Shown: positions 14,348 to 22,794 of the stretch, one piece after another
Layout of the letters: each line of letters opens with the position of its first letter
How positions within the stretch are numbered: the stretch's first letter is position 1
Assembly (NCBI GenBank): GCA_002501135.1
Contig: DLRQ01000023.1
Location: 1-26,469, forward strand
From: Candidatus Neomicrothrix sp. UBA7884
GTDB lineage: Bacteria; Actinomycetota; Acidimicrobiia; Acidimicrobiales; MedAcidi-G1
Length of the DNA: 26,469 nucleotides
Direction of reading: 5' to 3'
Made by a program: the position numbers and the translations under genes
Notes under the pieces: generated by a model
What the model was told of the DNA's origin: nothing
Databases searched by the model: none
Seen by the model: only the letters and a program-made list of their open reading frames with translations

Positions 14348-16120
14348 CTACTCGCTTCTGGGCAGGACCCGCAGGCCCAGCTCCTCGAGGTGGCGGTCGT
14401 CGATCTGGGTGGGTGCACTGGTCAGCGGGTCGGCACCCGACTGGGTCTTGGGGTAGGCGATGACCTCGCGGATGTTCTCCTCGCCGGCCAGGATCGCAAC
14501 GAGCCTGTCCATGCCGAAGGCGAACCCTGCGTGCGGCGGTGCGCCGTACCTGAAGGCGTCCAACAGGAAGCCGAACCGTTCCTGGGCCTCCTCGGCACCG
14601 ATGCCGAGGATGGAAAAGATCTTCTGCTGGATCTCGCGCCGGTGGATCCGCACGCTGCCCGAGCCCAGTTCCCAGCCGTTGAGGACCAGGTCGTAGGCCT
14701 GTGAGCGGACCGAGAGCAAGTCGCCGGCCTCAAGCGCCTCGAGGTCGTCCTCGTGCGGCATGGTGAACGGGTGGTGGGCCGGCATGGGGTTGCCTGTCTC
14801 GTCGAGGCCCTCGAAGAGGGGGAAGTCGACAACCCAGAGGAAGTGGAGGCCGCCCTCGGTGACCGGTGGGCGTCCCAGTTCCAAGCGCAGCAGACCCAGG
14901 ATGCGACAGGTGTTGTGGTGTTCGTCGGCCACCAGCAGCAGCAGGTCGCCCTCTTCGGCTTCCATCGTGGAACGCAACGCCGCCTGTTCGTCGTCGGAGA
15001 GGAACTTGGCTACCGGCGAGTTGAGACCGTCGGCCTCGACCTTCATCCAGACGAGGCCCTTGGCCCCCCAGCCCTTGCATGTGTCGGTCAGGTCGTCGAG
15101 GCGGTTGCGTGACAGCTCGGCACCACCGGGAACCCGGATGCCCTTGACACACGGTGCCTGGAAGGCACGGAAGTCGGTGTCGGCGAACACGGGGGTCAGC
15201 TCTACGAGTTCCATGCCGAAGCGGATGTCGGGCTTGTCGGAGCCGTAGCGGTCCCTGGCCTCGTGCCAGGACATGCGCGGGAAGTCAGCCGGCCTCTCAC
15301 CGGTGACCGCCTCGGCGGCAGATGCAACCGCGTGGGTGATGAAGGCGAGCACGTCGTCCTGGCTCACAAAGCTGGCCTCGGCGTCGAGCTGCATGAACTC
15401 GAACTGGCGGTCGGCCCTGAGATCCTCGTCACGAAGGCAGCGGGCAATCTGGTAGTAGCGGTCGACGCCACCGATCATGCAGAGCTGCTTGAAGATCTGG
15501 GGGCTCTGGGGCAGGGCATAGAACGAACCCGGCTCCTTGCGCGAGGGAACCACGAAGTCGCGTGCGCCCTCGGGGGTGCTGGCCACCAGCATGGGGGTTT
15601 CGACCTCGATGAATCCCTGTTCCCCCATCGCGGTCCGCACGGCGCTGTTGACCGTTGCCCTTACCTCGAGGTTCCTCTGGAGACGGGGGCGACGCAGGTC
15701 GACGTAGCGGTGGCGCAGCCTGAGGACCTCGTCCACGTCGGTACGTTCGTCGAGCGGGAACGGCGGTGGCTCTGATGCAGAGAGGATGGTCACCTCGGAG
15801 GCGTCTACCTCGATCGCCCCCGTGGCCAGCGAGTCGTTGGCGGTGTCGGCCGGTCGTTCTCTGACCTGTCCTGTCACCTGGAGCACGTACTCGGAGCGCA
15901 GGTCGGCGGCGCCGTCGACAACCACCTGGATGATGCCACTGCGGTCACGCAGGTCAACGAAGGCCAGATGCTCACCGTGCTCGCGGCGGCGTGCCACCCA
16001 GCCACACAGGGTGACCTGGCGACCGACGTCGTCGCTGCGGAGGTCGCCGCAGCGGTCGGTCCGCATCGATGTCGTGTAGTCGGGGACCTGCCCGCCGTTG
16101 TTGTCGGTACTGCTTGTCAC
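14348..16120 (-). CDS. aspS: Aspartyl-tRNA synthetase, bacterial type
   Basis: Charges tRNA-Asp. The 590 residues contain the N-terminal OB anticodon-binding domain (about 20-125), the class II core with motif 2 region RCLRDEDLRADRQ, the bacterial GAD insertion, HHPFTMPHEDD and motif 3 GFAFGMDRLVAI. About 18 extra residues precede the MRTDRCG segment where E. coli AspRS begins. The GTG at 16120 overlaps the hisS stop (GTGA) and has GCGAGG five bases upstream, so the long start is preferred over the ATG at 16066. A His at 48 (RRREHG) occupies the place of Leu30 in E. coli and His31 in the non-discriminating Pseudomonas and mycobacterial enzymes, which also charge tRNA-Asn; this suggests relaxed tRNA choice and a GatCAB pathway elsewhere. 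Confidence 0.96.
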   Translation of the reverse strand: MTSSTDNNGGQVPDYTTSMRTDRCGDLRSDDVGRQVTLCGWVARRREHGEHLAFVDLRDRSGIIQVVVDGAADLRSEYVLQVTGQVRERPADTANDSLATGAIEVDASEVTILSASEPPPFPLDERTDVDEVLRLRHRYVDLRRPRLQRNLEVRATVNSAVRTAMGEQGFIEVETPMLVASTPEGARDFVVPSRKEPGSFYALPQSPQIFKQLCMIGGVDRYYQIARCLRDEDLRADRQFEFMQLDAEASFVSQDDVLAFITHAVASAAEAVTGERPADFPRMSWHEARDRYGSDKPDIRFGMELVELTPVFADTDFRAFQAPCVKGIRVPGGAELSRNRLDDLTDTCKGWGAKGLVWMKVEADGLNSPVAKFLSDDEQAALRSTMEAEEGDLLLLVADEHHNTCRILGLLRLELGRPPVTEGGLHFLWVVDFPLFEGLDETGNPMPAHHPFTMPHEDDLEALEAGDLLSVRSQAYDLVLNGWELGSGSVRIHRREIQQKIFSILGIGAEEAQERFGFLLDAFRYGAPPHAGFAFGMDRLVAILAGEENIREVIAYPKTQSGADPLTSAPTQIDDRHLEELGLRVLPRSE

Positions 16121-17376
16121 TTGAGCCTCGCTAGCAGGGTTTCTGTGATGGAAGTTCGTGCGACGGTCTCCTGACCGCCGTCGCCGCGCAGGTCGCGCAC
16201 AGCGGCCGTGTTCGACTGCAGTTCGTCGTCGCCGACGATCACCGCCTGGGCCGCTCCGCTGCGGTCGGCGGCACGCATCTGGGCCTTCATGGACCGGTCG
16301 TCCCAGGAGCGGTCGGCGCGGATGCCTGCACGGCGCAGTTCATCGGTGATCAACAGGGCCGCCTCACCACCCGTGGTGTCGACGACGAATACGTCGACAG
16401 GAGCGTCGGGGGCCGCGAAGGCACCCTCTGCGTCGCACGCCATGAGGGTTCGGTCCACGCCGAGGGCGAAGCCCACGCCGGGTGTGGGTGGTGCCCCCAT
16501 CGCCTCGGCAAGGCCGTCGTAGCGGCCTCCCCCGCCGATGGCGTTCTGGGCGGCGTCGAACGCCTCGGAGGTGAACTCGAAGGTGGTTCGCACGTAGTAG
16601 TCGAGGCCACGCACCAGGCGCGGCTCGATCGTGAAGGGGATCTCCAGGCCGGTAAGTGCCGCCTTGACCTGATCGAAGTGATCGCCGGCCTCGGCCGACA
16701 GGTGGTCCAGCATGCTGGGTGCCGAGGCGATCAGGTCGGCGTCCTCTGGGCGACTGGAGTCAAGTACCCGCAGCGGGTTGGTGGCGAGCGTGACCCTCGA
16801 GTCCTCGCTGAGCGAGTCGATGTCGGTCGAGAAGTGGTCGTGGAGTGCAGTGACGTAGCGGGCCCGGTCGTCGGGGCCACCCAGCGAGTTGACCAGCAGG
16901 GTGACCTGCTGGAGCCCCAGACACTCGTAGAAGCGCCAGGCCGTGGCGATCACCTCGGCATCCAGGTGTGGGTCCTCAGGGCCGAGCGCCTCGATGCCGA
17001 CCTGGTCGAACTGCCGGAAGCGGCCCTTCTGGGCCCGCTCGTAGCGGAAGTTGGGGCCTGCGTACCAGGCCTTCCACGGTAGGTTCGGGCGGTGCTCGCC
17101 AAAGGAGCGCACGATCGATGCCGTCTGCTCGGGCCGCAGGGCGATGTGACGGCCACCGCGGTCCTCGAACTCGTACATCTCCTTGCGGACAACGTCGGTG
17201 GCGTCGCCGAGGCGCCGGAAGACCTCGACGTGTTCGAACATCGGCGGCACGACCTCGCTGTACCCGGCGGCCTCGACAATGTCGGCGAACACGCCAACGA
17301 GGGCGCGACGGCGCGCCGATTCAGGCCAGAGGACGTCGTGTGTGCCCTTCGGCGCCCTGTAGATGGGGTCTGCCAC
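16117..17376 (-). CDS. hisS: Histidyl-tRNA synthetase
   Basis: Charges tRNA-His. The 419 residues show the N-terminal PKGTHDVL start (9-16), motif 2 region FRYERAQKGRFRQFDQVGIE, the histidine-A loop LVRGLDYYVRTTFEF, GGGGRYDGLAEAMG, the motif 3 helix VGFALGVDR and an anticodon-binding domain from about residue 325. The segment usually written LRPEGT reads LRPEQT here, a Gly to Gln change next to substrate-contacting residues. The GTG start at 17376 has no Shine-Dalgarno; TAGCCT lies eight bases upstream. It is 56 bases after relA/spoT, the standard relA-hisS pairing, and its stop overlaps aspS. Confidence 0.96.
   Translation of the reverse strand: MADPIYRAPKGTHDVLWPESARRRALVGVFADIVEAAGYSEVVPPMFEHVEVFRRLGDATDVVRKEMYEFEDRGGRHIALRPEQTASIVRSFGEHRPNLPWKAWYAGPNFRYERAQKGRFRQFDQVGIEALGPEDPHLDAEVIATAWRFYECLGLQQVTLLVNSLGGPDDRARYVTALHDHFSTDIDSLSEDSRVTLATNPLRVLDSSRPEDADLIASAPSMLDHLSAEAGDHFDQVKAALTGLEIPFTIEPRLVRGLDYYVRTTFEFTSEAFDAAQNAIGGGGRYDGLAEAMGAPPTPGVGFALGVDRTLMACDAEGAFAAPDAPVDVFVVDTTGGEAALLITDELRRAGIRADRSWDDRSMKAQMRAADRSGAAQAVIVGDDELQSNTAAVRDLRGDGGQETVARTSITETLLARLK
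16126..16131 (-). promoter_or_regulatory. Shine-Dalgarno of aspS
   Basis: GCGAGG lies five bases before the GTG at 16120 within the end of hisS. It favours the GTG start over the ATG at 16066, which has no ribosome site. Confidence 0.55.
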
Positions 17377-17384
17377 GGGGGGAA

Positions 17385-17390
17385 AGGCTA
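17385..17390 (-). promoter_or_regulatory. Possible -10 of a leaderless hisS promoter
   Basis: TAGCCT, then eight bases (TTCCCCCC), then the GTG at 17376. It lies in the 56-base space after relA. No -35 hexamer is recognised. Confidence 0.35.
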
Positions 17391-17432
17391 CCGGCCCCCG
17401 GGGTCACCGGCGGGCGATAACCGAACAGGCCC

Positions 17433-19652
17433 TCAGTAGCCCTGGCCGGGCACCACCCGGTAGACGTCGTACACAGAGTCGATCTCGGCGATGATGTGCA
17501 GCAGGGGCTCGAGGTGCGTAGCGTGACCCATCTCGAAGTCGAACTTCATCTTGGCGGTCCGGTCCGCTCCGCTGGTGACCGTGTCGGTTCCGACAACGTT
17601 GATGTGGTGGTCAGCGAGCACGTTCACGATGTCGCGGAGCAGCCCCGGCCGGTCGAGGGCCTTGACCTCGATTGTGGCGAGGAAGTTCCCTGTTGCGGAG
17701 CCGTCCCAGTCGACGTCGATGAGCCTGTCGGGTTGCCCCTCGGAGAGCGACGCTGCGTTGGCGCAGTCGCTGCGGTGGACGGACACGCCGCGGCCCCGGG
17801 TGACAAAGCCGATGATCTCGTCCGGTGGCACCGGTGTGCAGCAGCGCGACAGCCTCACCATCATGTCATCGAGGCCCTCGACGTGGACCCCGGTGGAGCC
17901 ACCGGGTCGGTTGGTCGTGGCGGGACGCAGCACGGTGGCGGGCAGTTGCTCGTCGACCTCCATTTCGTCGCTGACGGCCCGTTTCACCCTGTCGACCACG
18001 GCCTTTGCCGAGACATGGTGTTCGCCTATGGCGGCGTAGAGGGTGTCTGCATCGGCAAAGTTCATCTCGGCCGCCACGTCGGCCAGGGGCTGACCCGCCA
18101 GGAACTCCTTTACCGGCATGCCGGCACGTCGCAGCTCGCTGACCAGTTCGTCGTAGCCGCTGTCGATGGCATCGTGGCGACGCTCACGCGAGTACCACTG
18201 TTTGATCTTGTTGGAGGCCTTGTGGGTGGCCACGAACTTGAGCCAGTCGCGGCTGGGACCGGCATCTTCCTGTTTTGAGGTGACGATCTCGACCGTGTCT
18301 CCCGAGTTGAGGCGGGTCTCGAGCGGAACGAGCCGCCCCTCGACCCTCGCACCTACACACTTGTGGCCGACCTCGGTGTGGACCATGTAGGCAAAGTCCA
18401 CCGGGGTGGCGCCGATCGGCAGGGTGATCACGCCTCCCCGCGGGGTGAACACGTACACCTCGTCCTGTTCAAGGTCGGTCTTGAGGTTGGCCATGAAGGT
18501 TCCGGGGTCGGAGCTCTCCTCCTGCCACTCCACGATTCGTCCCAGCCACGCCATGTCGTCTGACGGCGAGCTGGCCTTGTAGTCGAAGTGTGCAGCCACC
18601 CCGTGCTCGGCGCGCTGGTGCATCTCCCTTGTGCGGATCTGGAATTCGACCTGCTTTCCGAGCGGGCCGATGACCGTGGTGTGCAGCGACTGGTAGAGGT
18701 TGAACTTGGGCATGGCCACGTAGTCCTTGAAGCGGCCGTGGACCGGCTTCCAGGTGGAGTGGATGGAGCCCAGAACGCCATAGCAGTCACGCACGTTCTC
18801 GACGATTACGCGGACTCCGATGAGGTCGTAGATGTCGTCGAAGGGCCGGCCCTTCACGATCATCTTCTCGTAGATGCTCCAAAGGTGCTTTGGCCGGCCG
18901 TGAACCTCTGCCGTGATCTTCAGGTCGGACATGCGCTTCTCGATGTCGCCGATGAGCTGGGTCACGTAGTTGTCACGCTCTGGTGACCGGTCCTGGACCA
19001 TCTGGTCGATCTGGCTGTAGCGCTTGGGGTGGAGCGTGGCGAGCGAGAGGTCCTCGAGTTGGTCTTTGACCTCCTGCATGCCGAGGCGGTTGGCGAGCGG
19101 TGCGTAGATGTCGAGGGTCTCGCGTGCGATGCGCTCCTGCTTGTCTTCGGGGAGGGCTGCCAGGGTGCGCATGTTGTGGAGTCGGTCGGCCAACTTGATG
19201 ATCAGCACCCGCAGGTCCTTGGCGAGGGCCACGAGCATCTTGCGCATGCTGGCGGCCTGCTGTTCCTCGCGGGAGTCGAAATGCAGGCGGTCCAGCTTGG
19301 TGACGCCGTCGACGATCAGCGAGACGTCTGCTCCGAAGTCACGTTCCAGGTCGGTCAGGTCGATGGATGTGTCCTCGACGGAGTCGTGGAGCAGCGCTGC
19401 TGCGACCGTCACGGCATCGAGGCCCTGTCGGGCCACGATCGTGGCCACGGCCATCGGGTGGTGGATGTAGGGCTCGCCTGACTTACGTGTCTGTCCCACG
19501 TGGGCACCCAGGGCCACCTCGTAGGCACGTTCGATGAGCGAGGTGTCGGCCCTGGGGTGGTGGTCGTGGAACGTGGTGAGCAGGTCCGAGGTTTCCTCGA
19601 CGCTCGGATCGGGTCGGCGACGCCATGGAAGTACCCGCTTTACGGCGACCAT
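17433..19652 (-). CDS. relA: Bifunctional (p)ppGpp synthetase/hydrolase (RSH)
   Basis: Makes and degrades the alarmones pppGpp and ppGpp during starvation. In 739 residues the hydrolase domain carries the metal motif LLHDSVEDT (H89, D90, E93, D94) and LADRLHNM (154-161), so hydrolysis should be active. The synthetase domain shows GRPKHLWSIYEKM, DLIGVRVIV, GRFKDYVAMPKFNLYQSLHT (RFKD fits bifunctional enzymes) and EFQIRT. Then come a TGS domain (DEVYVFTPRGG to EIVTSK), a zinc-finger-like part with RLSRCCTPVPPDE, and a C-terminal ACT domain. I choose ATG 19652, with AGGG six bases upstream and the usual RSH beginning; a GTG at 19703 would overlap a possible leader ORF. That 29-codon ORF ends one base before this ATG, so coupled translation is possible. 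Confidence 0.96.
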   Translation of the reverse strand: MVAVKRVLPWRRRPDPSVEETSDLLTTFHDHHPRADTSLIERAYEVALGAHVGQTRKSGEPYIHHPMAVATIVARQGLDAVTVAAALLHDSVEDTSIDLTDLERDFGADVSLIVDGVTKLDRLHFDSREEQQAASMRKMLVALAKDLRVLIIKLADRLHNMRTLAALPEDKQERIARETLDIYAPLANRLGMQEVKDQLEDLSLATLHPKRYSQIDQMVQDRSPERDNYVTQLIGDIEKRMSDLKITAEVHGRPKHLWSIYEKMIVKGRPFDDIYDLIGVRVIVENVRDCYGVLGSIHSTWKPVHGRFKDYVAMPKFNLYQSLHTTVIGPLGKQVEFQIRTREMHQRAEHGVAAHFDYKASSPSDDMAWLGRIVEWQEESSDPGTFMANLKTDLEQDEVYVFTPRGGVITLPIGATPVDFAYMVHTEVGHKCVGARVEGRLVPLETRLNSGDTVEIVTSKQEDAGPSRDWLKFVATHKASNKIKQWYSRERRHDAIDSGYDELVSELRRAGMPVKEFLAGQPLADVAAEMNFADADTLYAAIGEHHVSAKAVVDRVKRAVSDEMEVDEQLPATVLRPATTNRPGGSTGVHVEGLDDMMVRLSRCCTPVPPDEIIGFVTRGRGVSVHRSDCANAASLSEGQPDRLIDVDWDGSATGNFLATIEVKALDRPGLLRDIVNVLADHHINVVGTDTVTSGADRTAKMKFDFEMGHATHLEPLLHIIAEIDSVYDVYRVVPGQGY

Positions 19653-19653
19653 G

Positions 19654-19743
19654 TCAGGCCCTGTTCCCGGCCGACGCGACTCCGAGGGTGGGCAGCATGA
19701 CACACTGCATGTTCAGGTTTCCGTGGTGGACCCTGTCGGTCAT
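19654..19743 (-). CDS. Possible 29-residue leader ORF upstream of relA
   Basis: ATG at 19743 to TGA at 19654-19656, encoding 29 residues beginning MTDRVHHGNLNMQ and ending SAGNRA. The stop lies one base before the relA ATG. There is no Shine-Dalgarno, but TACCGT ends six bases before the ATG, the spacing for a leaderless transcript. The relA ribosome site (AGGG) sits in the last codons, where GGCC (19669-19666) and GGCC (19659-19656 region) can pair, so translation of this ORF might expose it. I do not recognise the peptide. It could be a chance ORF in the 113-base space between secF and relA; in mycobacteria this space holds apt, which is absent here. Confidence 0.3.
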   Translation of the reverse strand: MTDRVHHGNLNMQCVMLPTLGVASAGNRA

Positions 19744-19753
19744 CACACCACGG
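19721..19753 (-). repeat. Inverted repeat / hairpin at the relA upstream region
   Basis: CCGTGGTG (19753-19746) is a perfect complement of CACCACGG (19728-19721). Inside it GACC (19741-19738) pairs with GGTC (19732-19729) around a GACAG loop, leaving a UGAU bulge (19745-19742). The total is 12 base pairs. It could be an operator over the putative -10 and start, or an RNA hairpin if transcription begins upstream in secF. Confidence 0.55.
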
Positions 19754-19755
19754 TA
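19750..19755 (-). promoter_or_regulatory. Possible -10 of a relA promoter
   Basis: TACCGT lies six bases before the ATG of the 29-codon ORF, and 97 bases before relA. It overlaps the left arm of an inverted repeat. No -35 hexamer is recognised. Confidence 0.35.
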
Positions 19756-19765
19756 GCGGGCTGGC

Positions 19766-20875
19766 TCAGCGACGCTTCTTGCGGGGACGGGGTGGCACGC
19801 CACCGGCCAGGTGGGTCGTTGCCACGGGTCGGCGCCGTGCCGGGCCCTTGGCGGCACCGGGACGCTCGGTTGAACGTGTGGTGGGAAGGGCGGCCTCCTC
19901 GCGACCGATTAGGCGTGTGCCGTCGCCGCCGACAACACCTGTGCGCTGAGCGACCTTGTCGGCCACCTGGATCCAGCGCTCCTCGCGTTCTTTCAGCACC
20001 GTGACGAGCGTGGATGCGATGAACAGCGACGAGTAGGAGCCGACGATGATTCCGATCAGCAGGGCAATGCCGAACTCCTGGAGGGTCGTGGCTCCCATGA
20101 TCACCGAACCGATCAGCAGCAGCGACACGACGGGGATTGCCGAGGTGATGCTGGTGTTGATCGAGCGCATGGTCACCCGGTTGAGCGCCAGGTTCATGAG
20201 TTCGGTGTAGTTGTAGCGCTCGGTTGCACCGAGGCGTCCTGTCACCTCTCGGACCTTGTCGTACACCACAATCGTGTCGTAGAGCGAGTAGCCCATGATC
20301 GTGAGGAAGGCGATGACGGTCGAGGGCGTGATCTCCAGTTGGAGGATCGAGTAGAGACCGACACTGACCACGATGTCGTGGGCCACCGCGGCGAGGGCCC
20401 CGAGGGCCATCTTCCACTCGAGGCGAACAGTTATGTACAGGGCCACCACGGCGAAGAACACGGCCAGGGCGTTGGCGGCCTTGGAGGTCACCTCGGCACC
20501 CCATGTGGGCCCGACCTGTTCGAACGTCTGGACTGTTCCCAGTTGGGTTTCGAGGAGGTTCCGGATCTCGGCGGCGTGTGCCGGGTCCGACACCTCGGAG
20601 CGGATCCGGATGACGTCGCCGTCGACGGTCTGGATGCGTGCGTCCTCGGATCCGATTCCGGCCATCACCTCGCGTGCGTCGGCTACCGACACACCTGGAG
20701 CCAGGATCTCAAAGGTGGTTCCACCCTCGAAGTCGATGCCCAGGTTCAGGCCCCGAACACCGAACGAGCCGATGCTGAGCACTATCGCCACCAGCGACAC
20801 GGTCACCGCCCTGCGCCACCACCGCGGGTAGTCGAGTGCTGTTTCGCCGTTGAATACGTCTCTGAGCAGACCCAT
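19766..20875 (-). CDS. secF: Protein translocase subunit SecF
   Basis: Works with SecD as a proton-driven pump that helps pull proteins across the membrane after SecYEG translocation. The 369 residues have six expected membrane segments: one near 25-42 (TVSLVAIVLSIGSF), a periplasmic domain to about residue 130 containing GIDFEGGTTFEI, then five segments with GYSLYDTIVVYDKVRE and MRSINTSITSAIPVV, the conserved SecF blocks. The cytosolic tail from about 300 is long and ends in PRPRKKRR, a basic stretch common in actinobacterial SecF. Its ATG shares one base with the secD stop (TGATG). The next gene, relA, lies 113 bases away. Confidence 0.95.
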   Translation of the reverse strand: MGLLRDVFNGETALDYPRWWRRAVTVSLVAIVLSIGSFGVRGLNLGIDFEGGTTFEILAPGVSVADAREVMAGIGSEDARIQTVDGDVIRIRSEVSDPAHAAEIRNLLETQLGTVQTFEQVGPTWGAEVTSKAANALAVFFAVVALYITVRLEWKMALGALAAVAHDIVVSVGLYSILQLEITPSTVIAFLTIMGYSLYDTIVVYDKVREVTGRLGATERYNYTELMNLALNRVTMRSINTSITSAIPVVSLLLIGSVIMGATTLQEFGIALLIGIIVGSYSSLFIASTLVTVLKEREERWIQVADKVAQRTGVVGGDGTRLIGREEAALPTTRSTERPGAAKGPARRRPVATTHLAGGVPPRPRKKRR

Positions 20876-22356
20876 CAGGTGATCCTCCCGACTGTGCTAA
20901 CTGCTCCGCTGGCCGGCAGGCCGAAGCGCTCCGGGTGCTCTGCAAACCACCGGGACTGAGCCATTAGGCGCACCATCGGTCCCATGAAGAAATAGGTGGC
21001 TACGAGGTCCAACAGGGTCGCAAGGCCCAGGTACAGGGCAAAGCCCCTTACGGCACCGACCGTGAGCCACCACAACAGGCCCGCTCCGATGAGCGACGCC
21101 ATGTCGGCCTTGACGATCGTCGAGAAGGCCACGGGGAATGCCTTGTCAACAGAGGACCTGGCGGTGCGGCCATCGCGGATGTCCTCTTTGAGGTGCTCGA
21201 AGTAGACGACGTTGGAGTCGACCGAGACACCGATGGCCACGATGATTCCGGTGACGCCGGCAAGGGTCAGTGCCAGGCCGGACTGGGTACCAAGGTGGGC
21301 GATGATCGCCCAGAGAAGGCTGCCGGAGATCGCCAGGCTGGCAAGTGCCACGAAGCCCAACAGTCGGTAGTAGCCGACGATGAACAGGCCGACGATCGCC
21401 AGGCCGATGAGCCCGGCCACGATGCCTGCATCGAGGGAGTCCTCGCCGATGGTGGCCGAGACCACCTGGGTGTTTTCCGCCTCGAGTTCGATGGGGAGGG
21501 CGCCGTAGCGGAGGCCCAGGGCCACAACGTCGGCTTCCTCCTTGTCGAAGGCCCCCGAGATGAGGATGCGGTCACGCTGAAACTCGGGTGCCCTGATCTG
21601 GGGTGCTGTCAGGACCTCGCCGTCGAGCACCAGGGCCAGGCGGCCGTTGGTGAAGCCGGGCAGGATCGGGCACGTGGGAGCGCCCACGAAGCAGAGGGCT
21701 GCCATTTCGTTGAAGGTGTCGATGCCCGCTGGTCCGGCCTTGAGGGCCACCGCCACCTGCCATTCGAAGTCGATCATGTCGGCGTTGGCGTCCTCGAGGG
21801 CATCACCTGTGAGGACGCTCGGAGCGAGCAGGTACCGCTGGTTGTCGTCGCGTCCGCCCAGTACGACGAACTGGTCGGCCATGTCATCTTCTGGGAGGGT
21901 CACACCGAGCGGACCGGTTGAGGGTGTGAGGTCGCCGGCGAGCAGTGGTTCACACGAGGCCGGTGCTGGCCGTGCCACGCCTTCTCTCGCCAGATCGGCC
22001 GGCATGAGGGGAAGCACGTCGCAGACGGGCCTGAAGCGCAGTTCAGCGGTGGTGCCGACCAGTTCGAGGGCACGCTGCTGGTTGTCGACCCCCGGCAGGG
22101 AGACCATCACGCCCTCCGCGGTTCTGGAAACCTCGGGTTCGGCGACACCGAGGGCGTCGACCCTTTTACGGATGATCTCGACCGCCTGGTCGAGCATCTC
22201 CTCGGTGGCCGGTTCTGTGGCCGTGAGGCGTACCGACACGCCACCCTGCAGGTCGAGACCCAGGAGGGGCTTGTTTTGCCAGAAGGCCGTCAGAGCCGAC
22301 GCCGTCACGGCAACGAGGACGATTGCGATGAGGTAGACGCGTTGTCGGCGGGGCAT
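20875..22356 (-). CDS. secD: Protein translocase subunit SecD
   Basis: Partner of SecF in the Sec accessory complex. The 493 residues start with one membrane segment (about 7-25), then LLGLDLQGGVSVRLT (31-45), the P1 head and base domains (about 40-310) including the RKRVDALGVAEPEV block, and five C-terminal membrane segments with GIIVAIGVSVDSNVVYFE (the conserved charged TM4-type motif) and AFSTIVKADMASLIGAG. The ATG at 22356 lies 39 bases after yajC with only a weak ribosome site. The yajC-secD-secF order is standard. Two cysteine pairs in P1 (FRPVCDVL ... ASCEPLL and LCFVGAPTC) could form disulfides outside the membrane; that is inference. Confidence 0.95.
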   Translation of the reverse strand: MPRRQRVYLIAIVLVAVTASALTAFWQNKPLLGLDLQGGVSVRLTATEPATEEMLDQAVEIIRKRVDALGVAEPEVSRTAEGVMVSLPGVDNQQRALELVGTTAELRFRPVCDVLPLMPADLAREGVARPAPASCEPLLAGDLTPSTGPLGVTLPEDDMADQFVVLGGRDDNQRYLLAPSVLTGDALEDANADMIDFEWQVAVALKAGPAGIDTFNEMAALCFVGAPTCPILPGFTNGRLALVLDGEVLTAPQIRAPEFQRDRILISGAFDKEEADVVALGLRYGALPIELEAENTQVVSATIGEDSLDAGIVAGLIGLAIVGLFIVGYYRLLGFVALASLAISGSLLWAIIAHLGTQSGLALTLAGVTGIIVAIGVSVDSNVVYFEHLKEDIRDGRTARSSVDKAFPVAFSTIVKADMASLIGAGLLWWLTVGAVRGFALYLGLATLLDLVATYFFMGPMVRLMAQSRWFAEHPERFGLPASGAVSTVGRIT

Positions 22357-22395
22357 GGACTCAGGTGTGGCGGTGGTCGTTGTGAGGGGCTGTGG

Positions 22396-22710
22396 TCAGT
22401 CGGAGATGGGGCCTTCATCGGCCTCTTCGACGGCTTCTTCTTCAGCTTCATCCACAACCGGTTCGTTGTAGCGGTGTTCCACGGCACTGCGGAGGACCTT
22501 CAACTCGATGTTCTCAGCGACCTCGAGCCAGATGACGTCGCCCTCGACCTCGTTGATCACGCCGAAGAGGCCCGAGTGGAGGCGCACCTCGTCGCCGGCC
22601 TGAACCGAGGCAATGAGGTTCTGCTGAGCGCGTGCCTTCTTCTGCTGGGGTCGGATCATCAGGAAGTACATGAGCCCGAAGATCAGGATGAGGGGCAGGA
22701 AACTGGCCAT
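22396..22710 (-). CDS. yajC: Preprotein translocase accessory subunit YajC
   Basis: A small single-span protein that joins the SecDF complex. In 104 residues it shows a membrane segment near 3-18 (SFLPLILIFGLMYFLM), directly followed by the family signature IRPQQKKARAQQ, then a small beta-rich domain (QAGDEVRLHSGLFGVINEVEGD) and a very acidic tail (about 83-104). The ATG at 22710 has CGAGG six bases upstream. It stands 119 bases after tgt, the longest space in this half of the window apart from secF-relA, so a promoter here is plausible. Confidence 0.93.
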   Translation of the reverse strand: MASFLPLILIFGLMYFLMIRPQQKKARAQQNLIASVQAGDEVRLHSGLFGVINEVEGDVIWLEVAENIELKVLRSAVEHRYNEPVVDEAEEEAVEEADEGPISD

Positions 22711-22788
22711 TTGGTGCCTCGAGTCTGGATGGGTTGTCGGCGCTCAGCAGCCGTTGGAGGCAGCGGGCGCCCGTAACGGGACCGGTAG

Positions 22789-22794
22789 AGCCTA
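22789..22794 (-). promoter_or_regulatory. Possible -10 of a yajC-secD-secF promoter
   Basis: TAGGCT on the minus strand about 78 bases before yajC, in the 119-base tgt-yajC space. A TTGGGC upstream is at the wrong spacing (22 bases), so support is weak. Confidence 0.25.

Noticed and set aside
17377..17432. CCCCGGGG palindrome in the relA-hisS space as a terminator
   Set aside because: The palindrome has no loop and no U-tract; the repeated ACCGGC around it is direct, not inverted.
19653..19703. GTG 19703 as the relA start
   Set aside because: It adds 17 residues unlike other RSH proteins; ATG 19652 has a ribosome site and the usual beginning.
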